Assembly (NCBI GenBank): GCA_963169245.1
Contig: CAUJEC010000016.1
Location: 1 to 37,053 of the forward strand
Reading direction: 5' to 3'
Length of the DNA: 37,053 nucleotides
From: Actinomycetota bacterium
GTDB taxonomy: Bacteria > Actinomycetota > Acidimicrobiia > Acidimicrobiales > Microtrichaceae
This document shows, piece by piece, positions 15,963 through 23,437 of this stretch. The first letter of the stretch is position 1. The number at the start of each line of letters is the position of its first letter. The notes under the pieces are model-generated. The model was not told where the DNA came from, did not search any database, and saw only the letters and a program-made list of their open reading frames with translations. The position numbers and the translations under genes are program-made.

Positions 15963-16453
15963 GTCCCGCTCCCAGAGCCAGCGTTCGTCGCTGTTTCATC
16001 TCGATCGGGTCGAACCTGGGTGACAGGCTCCAGTATCTGCGTGACGCCGTTGAGATGCTTCCCGACGTCATCGCCGTCTCCCCAGTCTATGAGACCGATC
16101 CGGTAGGTGGTCCTGAGCAGGCAATGTTCCTGAACATCGTCGTCGAGTTGCGCACGGCCATCGCTCCGCTCGACCTACTCGGGATCTGTCACAGGATCGA
16201 GACTGCAGCAGACCGTGTGCGTGACATCCACTGGGGGCCACGCACCATCGATCTGGACATCATCTGGATCGATGGCGTCGAGATGGACACCGCGCGGCTG
16301 ACGGTCCCGCACCCCAGGTGGAAGGAGCGCCGGTTCGTGTTGGCGCCCCTGAGGGACCTGGACTCCTACCTGGTCAGCGACGACGACCTTGCTGCCGCCG
16401 ATGGGCGGGTCAGGCTTCTCGGCCCTCTGGATCAGCCAAGCTCGCCAATATGA
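15959..16453 (+). CDS. folK: 2-amino-4-hydroxy-6-hydroxymethyldihydropteridine pyrophosphokinase
   Basis: FolK transfers pyrophosphate from ATP to hydroxymethyl-dihydropterin, feeding FolP. The 164 residues show CFISIGSNLGDRLQYL, VSPVYETDPVGGPEQAMFLN and the hallmark HWGPRTIDLDIIWID, then VPHPRWKERRFVLAPL. GTG 15959 overlaps the folB stop by four bases. With folE, folP and folB this completes the pterin branch except for the phosphatase acting on dihydroneopterin triphosphate, which is commonly unassigned in bacteria. Confidence 0.96.
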   Translation: MSPAPRASVRRCFISIGSNLGDRLQYLRDAVEMLPDVIAVSPVYETDPVGGPEQAMFLNIVVELRTAIAPLDLLGICHRIETAADRVRDIHWGPRTIDLDIIWIDGVEMDTARLTVPHPRWKERRFVLAPLRDLDSYLVSDDDLAAADGRVRLLGPLDQPSSPI

Positions 16454-17269
16454 ATGGGCTTGGGTGTGAGTGCCTCTGACCACATGACGCGTTCGATCGG
16501 GATCGTGGGTCAGGGTCGCGCTGGAAGAGCCTTCGCTCAAGCGCTCGAGCAACTCGGATGGGACGTGCACGTTGTCGTCCGCTCACAGCTCAGCGCTGCT
16601 GTACTGGCTCGGTTGGCGGACTCGGTGGACATTGTCCTGTTGTGTGTTCCCGATGGCGCCATCGCCGACGTCGTCTCCGCGTTCGATCCCGAGTCGCTCG
16701 ATGATGATGTCGTTCTGGTGCACTGCTCGGGCGCAAGCGGGCTGGAGGTGCTTTCGCCCGCTGTCAGGCGCGCGTCCCTTCACCCACTCGTCTCGCTAAC
16801 CGATGACCTCGGATCGGCGCAGCGGCTCACCGGCGCGTATTTCGCCGTTGCGGGTGACCCGGCCGCTTCGGCGATCGCCAGCGCGCTGGCGGGGCATGTG
16901 ATTCATGTGAACGACTCAGATCGGGCGATCTATCACGCCGGGGCGGCGATAGCGTCGAACCATCTGGTGGCGCTGCTCGCGCAGGTCGAATCGATTGCCG
17001 ATCGACTGTCGCTTCCACTGGAGGCGTTCCTCGATCTGGCCCGGGGGTCACTTGAGAACACATCACGACTTGGACCAGCAGTTGCGTTGACCGGCCCTGT
17101 CAGCAGAGGTGATCTGTCCACGGTCGAGGGCCACATCCGGGCTTTTGGGAACCATGGTCTGGAAGAGGAATTGGATGCCTATCTGGCACTCGCTCGCCGG
17201 GCCGCTGTCCTTGCCGGGCGTGATCCGTCAGAGATCGACCGACTGGTGGATGGCGCAACGCCTGAGTAG
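16454..17269 (+). CDS. DUF2520 Rossmann-fold protein, possible ketopantoate reductase-like
   Basis: This is a 271-residue protein with N-terminal SIGIVGQGRAGRAFAQAL (GxGxxG dinucleotide site), VDIVLLCVPDGAIADVV and VLVHCSGASGLEVL, then SLHPLVSLTD and the all-helical DUF2520 domain with AIYHAGAAIASNHLVALLA. This protein precedes panC in mycobacteria as well (Rv3603c family), so a role in pantothenate synthesis, for example reduction of ketopantoate, is a reasonable inference but not established by this sequence. ATG 16454 follows the folK stop directly; ATG 16484 (MTRSIGIVG) is a shorter alternative and gives a more usual N-terminus. Cytoplasmic. Confidence 0.88.
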   Translation: MGLGVSASDHMTRSIGIVGQGRAGRAFAQALEQLGWDVHVVVRSQLSAAVLARLADSVDIVLLCVPDGAIADVVSAFDPESLDDDVVLVHCSGASGLEVLSPAVRRASLHPLVSLTDDLGSAQRLTGAYFAVAGDPAASAIASALAGHVIHVNDSDRAIYHAGAAIASNHLVALLAQVESIADRLSLPLEAFLDLARGSLENTSRLGPAVALTGPVSRGDLSTVEGHIRAFGNHGLEEELDAYLALARRAAVLAGRDPSEIDRLVDGATPE

Positions 17270-17389
17270 CGGTGGGGTCGGTTCACTGTGCGGTTTCGAT
17301 TCGCTGGCTACCGAGGTTTTCGCGGTGAGGCGACGTTACGGCCCCGACGGTGCTGGCTGCCGGTCAAGCGAATGCCGAGTCCGGACGCG

Positions 17390-17421
17390 CCAACGCCCCC
17401 TACCGCTGGTGGGGGCGTTGG
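17390..17421 (+). terminator. Strong hairpin, possible terminator without U-tract
   Basis: CCAACGCCCCC (17390-17400) pairs perfectly with GGGGGCGTTGG (17411-17421); inside, ACC and GGT can add three more pairs around GCT. It lies 120 bases after the DUF2520 stop. There is no T-run after it, so it could be a U-less actinobacterial terminator or a regulatory structure. GGCGG-TTC-CCGCC and GTTCC-CGCC-GGAAC follow immediately and are mutually exclusive. Confidence 0.5.
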
Positions 17422-17573
17422 GCGGTTCCCGCCGGAACAACAAAGTGGTCGGCAGATTTTCCGCCGGGCTGTAATAAGAATTTCCGGAGCTGCCCTATTG
17501 ACCCCAGCGACGCCGGTTAGGACCGTGCCCTTGCATCGTCAGATCTACTTCGGGGAGCGTTGCTCTTTGGCCA

Positions 17574-17579
17574 TAGGCT
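17574..17579 (+). promoter_or_regulatory. -10 box TAGGCT of panC
   Basis: TAGGCT ends six bases before GTG 17586, the position expected for a leaderless transcript. A weak TTCGGG lies 19 bp upstream. The box supports the GTG start. Confidence 0.5.
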
Positions 17580-17585
17580 GATCCG

Positions 17586-18470
17586 GTGCGGACCATCACC
17601 TCGATATCCGAACTCCGGCAGACACTCGACGAGATCCGGTTCTCCGAAGAGGCCGACAGACGAGTCGGGTTCGTTCCAACGATGGGCTACCTGCACGACG
17701 GACACGTCTCGCTGATCGAACATGCGGCCCGGACGAATGACCACGTCATCGTTTCGCTGTTCGTCAACCCGCTGCAGTTCGCCCAGAACGAGGATCTGGG
17801 AACCTACCCCCGCGATCCCGATGGCGATGCTGCCAAGGCCGAAACGGCCGGAGCCCAGATCCTCTTCTGTCCGGACCCATCCGAGATGTATCCGTTGGGT
17901 CAGGCCGGTGTCCTGACCACTGTGGCGGTCCCCGAACTCGCCGGTGTTATGGAGGGGGCCTCCCGGCCCACGCATTTCGCCGGGGTCTGCACTGTCGTCG
18001 CCAAACTCTTCAATCTGGTTGGACCATGTTCGGCTTACTTCGGCGAGAAGGACTATCAACAGCTCGCGATCATTCGGCAGATGGCGCTGGACCTGTCATT
18101 CCCTGTAGACGTCATCGGGTGCCCAACCGTGCGAGAACCGGACGGTCTGGCCATGTCGAGTCGCAATGTGTATCTAAGTGATGACGAACGTCGAGTCGCC
18201 CCGGCACTCAACGCGGCCCTGCGTGCCGGTGCCCAACTGATACGGGAGGGCGAAACGAGCCGAGGTATCGTTCTCGACGTGATGACAGAGGTGATCGCTT
18301 CGCAGTCGCTGGGCACGCTCGACTACTTCGAGATCACAGATCCCCTCACCCTTTTCCCGGCCCACACAGTGGGACCCGACTGTCGTATCTTCGGCGCACT
18401 CAGGTTCTCCCGGGCAAGACTGATCGACAACATCTCTGCATCGTTGGCCAATGAGGTCGTCGATGCTTGA
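17586..18470 (+). CDS. panC: Pantothenate synthetase (pantoate--beta-alanine ligase)
   Basis: PanC condenses pantoate and beta-alanine with ATP through pantoyl adenylate. The 294-residue sequence has VPTMGYLHDGHVSLIEHA (first HxGH motif; His37 and His40), VSLFVNPLQFAQNEDL, FAGVCTVVAKLFNL, YFGEKDYQQLAIIRQM and DGLAMSSRNVYLSDDER (KMSKS-like loop). All are standard. The GTG start has a -10 box at leaderless distance. The panD gene for beta-alanine, which follows panC in many actinobacteria, is not here; nadB follows instead, overlapping the panC stop. Confidence 0.96.
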   Translation: MRTITSISELRQTLDEIRFSEEADRRVGFVPTMGYLHDGHVSLIEHAARTNDHVIVSLFVNPLQFAQNEDLGTYPRDPDGDAAKAETAGAQILFCPDPSEMYPLGQAGVLTTVAVPELAGVMEGASRPTHFAGVCTVVAKLFNLVGPCSAYFGEKDYQQLAIIRQMALDLSFPVDVIGCPTVREPDGLAMSSRNVYLSDDERRVAPALNAALRAGAQLIREGETSRGIVLDVMTEVIASQSLGTLDYFEITDPLTLFPAHTVGPDCRIFGALRFSRARLIDNISASLANEVVDA

Positions 18471-20040
18471 TCTACTGGTTCTGGGTTCAGGGGTTGCAGG
18501 CCTGTCCGCTGCCGTACGCGCCCACACGGTGCACGGCCTCAATACTGCGATCCTCACCAAGGGAACCCTGGATATGGCCACAACCCGATGGGCCCAGGGT
18601 GGGGTGGCCGCAGCGCTGTCCGGCTCCGACTCCGACGTCGAACTGCACCTGGAGGACACACTCGCCGCCGGAGCCGGACTCTGTCAGATCGACGCAGTGC
18701 GCGTACTGGTCGAGGAAGGCCCGTGGCGTCTCCAGAATCTGATCGACCTTGGGGCACAGTTCGACAGGGATGTCTCCGGCGAGTTCGAACTGGCCCGCGA
18801 AGGCGGCCATTCGGTGCCCCGAGTCGTCCATGCCGGAGGCTCAGCCACGGGTGCCGAGATCGAACGGGCACTCGTTGCTGCTGCAATCAAATACGGCCTG
18901 GTGCGTCACGAGTTCAGCTTTGCAGTGGATCTGATCGTCGAAGGCGGCCGGTGTGTGGGCGTGACCGTGCTCGGTTCCGACGGTGTTTCCTCCGAGATCC
19001 GCGCCCGGCATCTGCTACTCGCGACAGGTGGGGCCGGGCAGCTCTACTCGGTGACCACGAATCCATCGGTAGCGACCGGAGACGGTGTAGCGATGGCGCT
19101 GCGTGCCGGAGTGGCGACAGCGGATCTCGAGTTCTTCCAGTTCCATCCAACTGCCCTACACCACCCCGTCATGCCCCGCCCCCTCTTGACCGAGGCGCTC
19201 AGGGGTCATGGAGCGAAACTGAGGGACAGTTCCGGTGAACGATTCATCGACGAGCTGCTTCCTCGCGACGTGGTCTCTCGGGCCATCCATGCCAAGATCC
19301 TCGAAGAGGGAACCGAGCACGTCTGGTTGGATGCCACCGAACTGGAGCAGTTCGAGGATAGGTTCCCCAACATCTCGGGTGAACTCGACCGTATTGGTCT
19401 GGACCCCGGTAGGGACTGGCTGCCTGTGGCTCCGGCAGCACACCACCAGTGTGGGGGGATCGTCACCGATCTGTTCGGAGCGACCTCGCTGCCGGGACTC
19501 TGGGCGGCGGGCGAGACGAGTTGCACCGGGGTGCATGGCGCCAACCGGTTGGCGTCGAACTCGCTGCTCGAGGGGATGGTGTTCGGACCCCGAGCGGTGG
19601 ACGCGATATCCGAAGGTGTGGATGGAGCATCTCACAGCGGGGTCATGGGCGAACTACTGGCTGATGACGCCCCCTGGTTGAAGGTCGAACCGGTGCTCGG
19701 AGGGTTGAGCCGACAGTCCGGCCCAACCCTGGAAGAACCACTCGATGACGGGCGAGTCTCCGCGATGAGAGAGGACCTGCAGGCGTCGATGTTCCGCTGG
19801 GCGGGAGTCGAACGGGACGCCGAGTCCCTGGAGAATGCCCGCAACGCAATCCGTGACGTGATCGCCGGACTGGGTGAACCACCTGTGCAGACCCAGGCGA
19901 CGTTGGAACTCCGCAACCTGGCCGAGGTCGGCTGGGTTCTGGTGTCATCGGCCATAGCGAGGGAGGAGAGCCGCGGTACTCACATGCGGATCGACCACCC
20001 GGACCCGGTCGAGTCGCTGGCCCACAGATTCTTCGTCTGA
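18463..20040 (+). CDS. nadB: L-aspartate oxidase
   Basis: This FAD enzyme oxidises L-aspartate to iminoaspartate for de novo NAD synthesis. Motifs in order are LVLGSGVAGLSAAV (FAD site), TTRWAQGGVAAAL, HLLLATGGAGQLYSVTTNP, FQFHPTALH, LRDSSGERFIDE with LPRDVVSRAI, then GGIVTDLFGATSLPGLWAAG and CTGVHGANRLASNSLLEGMV. I prefer ATG 18463 (525 residues, overlapping panC by eight bases, with GAGG six bases upstream) over the track ATG 18451. Length is typical. The quinolinate synthase gene nadA, its usual neighbour, is absent from the window. Confidence 0.95.
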   Translation: MLDLLVLGSGVAGLSAAVRAHTVHGLNTAILTKGTLDMATTRWAQGGVAAALSGSDSDVELHLEDTLAAGAGLCQIDAVRVLVEEGPWRLQNLIDLGAQFDRDVSGEFELAREGGHSVPRVVHAGGSATGAEIERALVAAAIKYGLVRHEFSFAVDLIVEGGRCVGVTVLGSDGVSSEIRARHLLLATGGAGQLYSVTTNPSVATGDGVAMALRAGVATADLEFFQFHPTALHHPVMPRPLLTEALRGHGAKLRDSSGERFIDELLPRDVVSRAIHAKILEEGTEHVWLDATELEQFEDRFPNISGELDRIGLDPGRDWLPVAPAAHHQCGGIVTDLFGATSLPGLWAAGETSCTGVHGANRLASNSLLEGMVFGPRAVDAISEGVDGASHSGVMGELLADDAPWLKVEPVLGGLSRQSGPTLEEPLDDGRVSAMREDLQASMFRWAGVERDAESLENARNAIRDVIAGLGEPPVQTQATLELRNLAEVGWVLVSSAIAREESRGTHMRIDHPDPVESLAHRFFV

Positions 20041-20049
20041 GGGGCTTGG

Positions 20050-20083
20050 CCACCGGCTCCGCCGTCGTTGAGGCCTCCGGTGG
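20050..20083 (+). other. Inverted repeat in the nadB-nadC gap
   Basis: CCACCGG (20050-20056) and CCGGTGG (20077-20083) are perfect seven-base arms separated by 20 bases, starting 10 bases after the nadB stop. It may be an RNA hairpin or a protein binding site; there is no T-run. The 91-base gap between nadB and nadC otherwise shows nothing. Confidence 0.35.
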
Positions 20084-20131
20084 GTGTAGCGCGGGTCGAA
20101 ACATCCGACCGATTCATGCAAAGCTCGTTCG

Positions 20132-21016
20132 GTGGACACATCCCGAACAGACTCCGCTTGGTTGCATCCGCCAATTGACGCCGTCAGAGACGCGGTCAAG
20201 CAGGCGTTGGCGGAAGACCTCACTCCACTGGGAGATCTGACGTCGTCGCTGGTTCCCCCGATGCTGAGCGAGGCACGGATAGTTCCACGCCGTCCCGGGC
20301 GTCTCGCAGGAACACTGTGTGTTGATGAGACCTTCGCTGCGGTCGACGCGAATGTAGTCGTGTCGTGGTCTGTCGATGAGGGGGCCGTCGTCTCGGCTGG
20401 AGAGGTCGCGGGAATCGTCCGTGGACCCCTCGCCTCGATCCTGACGGCGGAACGCACGGCGCTGAACTTCCTCGGACATCTCTCGGGCATCGCGACTCTG
20501 ACCGCGGAGTATGTGGAGGCTGCCGCCAGTGCCGGTGGCAGGGCGCAGGTCTGGGACACCCGAAAGACGACACCCGGACTGCGATCATTGGAGAAGGCCG
20601 CGGTGCGCTCCGGCGGAGGCAGGAACCATCGCGGCAACCTCTCCGACTGGATCCTCGTCAAGGACAACCATCTGGTCGGCATCGGAATCGCACAGGCGGT
20701 GGCCACAGCCCGAGACAGATGGCCCGGCCGACCCGTCCAGATCGAGTGCGACATCTTCGATCAGTGTGTGGAGGCCCTCGAGGCAGGAGCGGATGCCGTT
20801 CTGCTCGACAACATGAGCCCAGAGGAGATCGCGGCGTGCGTCGCCGCCGCGGAGGTGCGCCAGGGTGGGCAGCTTCGTCGAACGTTGATCGAGGCATCAG
20901 GTGGGATCGACCTCGAAACGATCGCGGCGTGCTCAGCCGCTGGACCGGACATGATCTCGGTGGGAGGGCTGACCAACTCGGCGCCCGTCCTCGATATCGG
21001 ATTCGATCTGGACTGA
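20132..21016 (+). CDS. nadC: Nicotinate-nucleotide pyrophosphorylase (carboxylating)
   Basis: NadC converts quinolinate and PRPP to nicotinate mononucleotide. It shows ALAEDLTPLGDLTSSLVPP at the N-terminus, ILTAERTALNFLGHLSGIAT, VWDTRKTTPGLRSLEKAAVR, GGGRNHRGNLSDWILVKDNH, VQIECDIFDQCVEALEAGAD, LLDNMSPEE and LIEASGGIDLETI. The basic active-site residues (RKT, H-R in GGGRNHR, K in LVKDNH) are present. It is 294 residues from GTG 20132; the ribosome site is poor and the start is chosen on family length. Confidence 0.96.
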   Translation: MDTSRTDSAWLHPPIDAVRDAVKQALAEDLTPLGDLTSSLVPPMLSEARIVPRRPGRLAGTLCVDETFAAVDANVVVSWSVDEGAVVSAGEVAGIVRGPLASILTAERTALNFLGHLSGIATLTAEYVEAAASAGGRAQVWDTRKTTPGLRSLEKAAVRSGGGRNHRGNLSDWILVKDNHLVGIGIAQAVATARDRWPGRPVQIECDIFDQCVEALEAGADAVLLDNMSPEEIAACVAAAEVRQGGQLRRTLIEASGGIDLETIAACSAAGPDMISVGGLTNSAPVLDIGFDLD

Positions 21017-21093
21017 GTCCCGCGCCATCATGGGGAATCCAAGCGAAGCGGAGTTCCACCTGTTGCGGGGGAGCTACCGGCCGAGCACCAAGT

Positions 21094-21142
21094 CACCAAA
21101 CGGACTGACATGCGGCTCCCGAGTCGAACCCGCTGTTTGGTG
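21094..21142 (+). other. Nested inverted repeat upstream of coaX
   Basis: CACCAAAC (21094-21101) pairs with GTTTGGTG (21135-21142). Inside, GACT (21103-21106) pairs with AGTC (21122-21125), and CGG with CCG within that. The structure ends 25 bases before the coaX GTG, leaving the ribosome site (GGAG at 21157) free. Possible mRNA leader structure in the 150-base nadC-coaX gap. Confidence 0.35.
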
Positions 21143-21166
21143 GTCCGTTGAAGATCGGAGAACGAC

Positions 21167-21952
21167 GTGCTGTTAGCCATCGACGTCGGAAACACACAGA
21201 CGGTCGTCGGCCTCTACGAGCCGAACGGGCCCGGGCGAGAGATGCTCGACCACTGGCGGCTGGCCACCCGATCGGATGCGACCAGTGACGAGCTTGCGCT
21301 CATCATCGGCCAGTTGCTCGCGACGGTCGACATGGACATCGCCGCGGACATCACTGGTGTGGCGATCTCTTCGGGGGTCCCGGCGCTCACCTTTGAACTG
21401 CGGGCCATGTGCGAGCGCTACCTCGACATCGAACCGGTGATCCTCGGTGCTGGAGTCAAGACGGGAATGCCTGTCCTCTATGACAACCCCCGTGAGGTCG
21501 GAGCCGACCGCATCGCGAACGCCGTCGGGGCCTATGACCTCTACGGCGGGCCGACCATCGTGGTGGACTTCGGTACAGCCACAACCTTCGACGTCATCTC
21601 GGAGAACGGCGAGTACATGGGTGGGGCGATATTCCCCGGGATCGAGATCTCGATGGAGGCACTTTTCGGTCGAGCTGCGGCACTGCGGCGCGTCGAACTG
21701 ACCGAACCCCGCAGCGTCATCGGACGCACGACAGCAGAGTCGATCCAGTCAGGGGCCATATACGGCTATTCGGCAATGGTTGACGGCATGTGCGAGCGCA
21801 TCCAGGAGGAACTCGGTGATGCCACCATCATCTCGACCGGTGGGCTCGCTTCGCTGATCGGACCCAACACCGACTCGATCGAACGAGAGGAGCCGTGGCT
21901 GACCCTCCACGGTCTGCGTCTGATCTGGGAGAAGAACCAACGTGAGCGATGA
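21167..21952 (+). CDS. coaX: Type III pantothenate kinase
   Basis: This enzyme phosphorylates pantothenate, the first step of CoA synthesis. It is an ASKHA-fold protein of 261 residues: LLAIDVGNTQTVVGLYE (phosphate 1 loop), NPREVGADRIANAVGAYDLY (pantothenate site), VVDFGTATTFDVI (phosphate 2) and GGAIFPGIEISMEALFGRAA. GTG 21167 has GGAG six bases upstream. It lies downstream of panC, so pantothenate made by PanC can be used directly. Its end overlaps lysS by 11 bases. Confidence 0.96.
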   Translation: MLLAIDVGNTQTVVGLYEPNGPGREMLDHWRLATRSDATSDELALIIGQLLATVDMDIAADITGVAISSGVPALTFELRAMCERYLDIEPVILGAGVKTGMPVLYDNPREVGADRIANAVGAYDLYGGPTIVVDFGTATTFDVISENGEYMGGAIFPGIEISMEALFGRAAALRRVELTEPRSVIGRTTAESIQSGAIYGYSAMVDGMCERIQEELGDATIISTGGLASLIGPNTDSIEREEPWLTLHGLRLIWEKNQRER

Positions 21953-23429
21953 ACTGAACGACCAGACCACGTTCTCCCCGGACTCGGTCCGAGAGGGCGG
22001 CTTCGATCAGCCCTACACCTATGACGTCACCCACAGCGCCGCGGAGCTGGCCGACCGCTTCGGTGACCTGGAGCCGGGTTCGGAGACCGGTGAGAGCGCG
22101 AGTATCGCCGGACGGCTCATGCTCCGACGTGTGCAGGGAAAACTTGCCTTCGGAACTATTGCTGATTCAAGTGGTAGGATCCAGTTGTTCGCGCCATCCA
22201 AGACGACCCCGGCGTTCGACGAGTTCTGTGAGTTGAACATCGGCGACTGGGTGGGCGTCTCTGGTGAGGTGATGACAACCCGACGTGGTGAACTTTCGGT
22301 TCGCGTCGACTCGTGGACCCTGCTCGTTCCGTCCCGTCGGTCGTTCCCCGACAAGTGGCATGGGATCAGCGACACCGACACCCGCTACCGCCAGCGCTAT
22401 GTCGACCTGTGGGTGACCGACGGGGCTCGACAGGCGTTCCAGACCCGGTCACGGATGATCTCCCTGATACGGCGTTTCCTCGAGGACCGTGGCTACATAG
22501 AGGTCGAGACCCCGGTGTTCCACCCGGTTGCCGGGGGAGCGCTCGCTCGACCCTTCGTCACACATCACAACGCCCTCGACCTGGAGATGTTCCTTCGGAT
22601 CGCTCCGGAGTTGTACCTCAAGAGGCTGGTCATCGGTGGATTCGAGAAGGTCTTCGAGATCGGCCGGGTGTTTCGCAACGAGGGGATCTCGACCCGCCAC
22701 AACCCCGAGTTCACAATGATGGAGTGCTACGAGGCCTACGCGGATTACAACGACTACATGACCATGACCGAGGAACTCGTGTCCTCGCTCGCGGTCGAAC
22801 TCTGCGGGTCGACGACCATCACCTATGACGGTAGGGAGGTGGACCTCTCGACTCCCTGGCGCAGAGCATCAGTGGCCGAGTTGACCTCGGCCCAGATCGG
22901 TCAGGACATCTCAATCGAGACCCCCATCGAGGATCTGCGTTCGATCTGTGACCGATTCGAAGTTCCATGGAAGGACTCATATGGTCCGGGCAAGCTTCTG
23001 TTGGAGATCTACGAGAAGACCACCGAGACGGCCATCTGGGACCCGTGCTTCGTGACCGACTACCCGGCAGAGGTCTCGCCTCTGTCGCGTGAACACAGGG
23101 ACAAGCCGGGCCTTGTCGAGCGTTTCGAGGCAATCATCGTTGGTCGTGAACTCTGCAACGGGTTCACCGAGTTGACCGATCCGGATGAGCAGCGTCGACG
23201 GTTTCTCTCCCAGGTCGAACAGAAGGCAGCCGGTGACGACGAGGCTATGGACGTCGATTACGACTACCTGAGGGCACTCGAGTTCGGACTTCCCCCGACG
23301 GTCGGTCTGGGCATCGGAATGGACAGGCTCGCGATGCTTCTCACCGACAGGTCGACGATTCGCGATGTCGTGCTGTTCCCGACCCTGCGCCCAGAGGTAT
23401 TCAGCGCCGCGGACATGTACCAGGACTGA
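21942..23429 (+). CDS. lysS: Lysyl-tRNA synthetase, class II
   Basis: This 495-residue class IIb synthetase has an N-terminal OB-fold for anticodon binding (IAGRLMLRRVQGKLAFGTIA, GRIQLFAPSK). The catalytic core carries motif 2 as FEIGRVFRNEGISTRHNPEFTMME and motif 3 as GLGIGMDRLAMLLTDRSTIRDV. GTG 21942 overlaps coaX; the first 25 residues are an acidic extension not part of the OB-fold. The coaX-lysS neighbourhood is conserved in mycobacteria. Confidence 0.96.
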   Translation: MSDELNDQTTFSPDSVREGGFDQPYTYDVTHSAAELADRFGDLEPGSETGESASIAGRLMLRRVQGKLAFGTIADSSGRIQLFAPSKTTPAFDEFCELNIGDWVGVSGEVMTTRRGELSVRVDSWTLLVPSRRSFPDKWHGISDTDTRYRQRYVDLWVTDGARQAFQTRSRMISLIRRFLEDRGYIEVETPVFHPVAGGALARPFVTHHNALDLEMFLRIAPELYLKRLVIGGFEKVFEIGRVFRNEGISTRHNPEFTMMECYEAYADYNDYMTMTEELVSSLAVELCGSTTITYDGREVDLSTPWRRASVAELTSAQIGQDISIETPIEDLRSICDRFEVPWKDSYGPGKLLLEIYEKTTETAIWDPCFVTDYPAEVSPLSREHRDKPGLVERFEAIIVGRELCNGFTELTDPDEQRRRFLSQVEQKAAGDDEAMDVDYDYLRALEFGLPPTVGLGIGMDRLAMLLTDRSTIRDVVLFPTLRPEVFSAADMYQD

Positions 23430-23437
23430 GGTCGGAC

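Larger units (their letters stand above)
17270..17585 (+). other. 316-bp intergenic region between DUF2520 gene and panC
   Basis: No convincing gene is present. The two reading frames crossing it (17109-17474 and 17288-17581) give Arg/Pro-rich text without recognisable features. It holds a very stable hairpin (17390-17421), two small alternative hairpins directly after it (17421-17438), an AT-richer stretch near 17450-17490 and the panC -10 box at its end. It separates the folate operon from the pantothenate/NAD genes. Confidence 0.7.

Noticed and set aside
17288-17581. Plus-strand 97-residue frame in the gap before panC
   Set aside because: Arg/Pro-rich composition, crosses the strong hairpin, no ribosome site and no recognisable domain.
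21029-21175. 48-codon frame upstream of coaX (MGNPSEAEFHLLRG...)
   Set aside because: The opening faintly recalls phage terminase small subunits, but the rest is unlike any protein I know and it runs into coaX; kept only as a remark.
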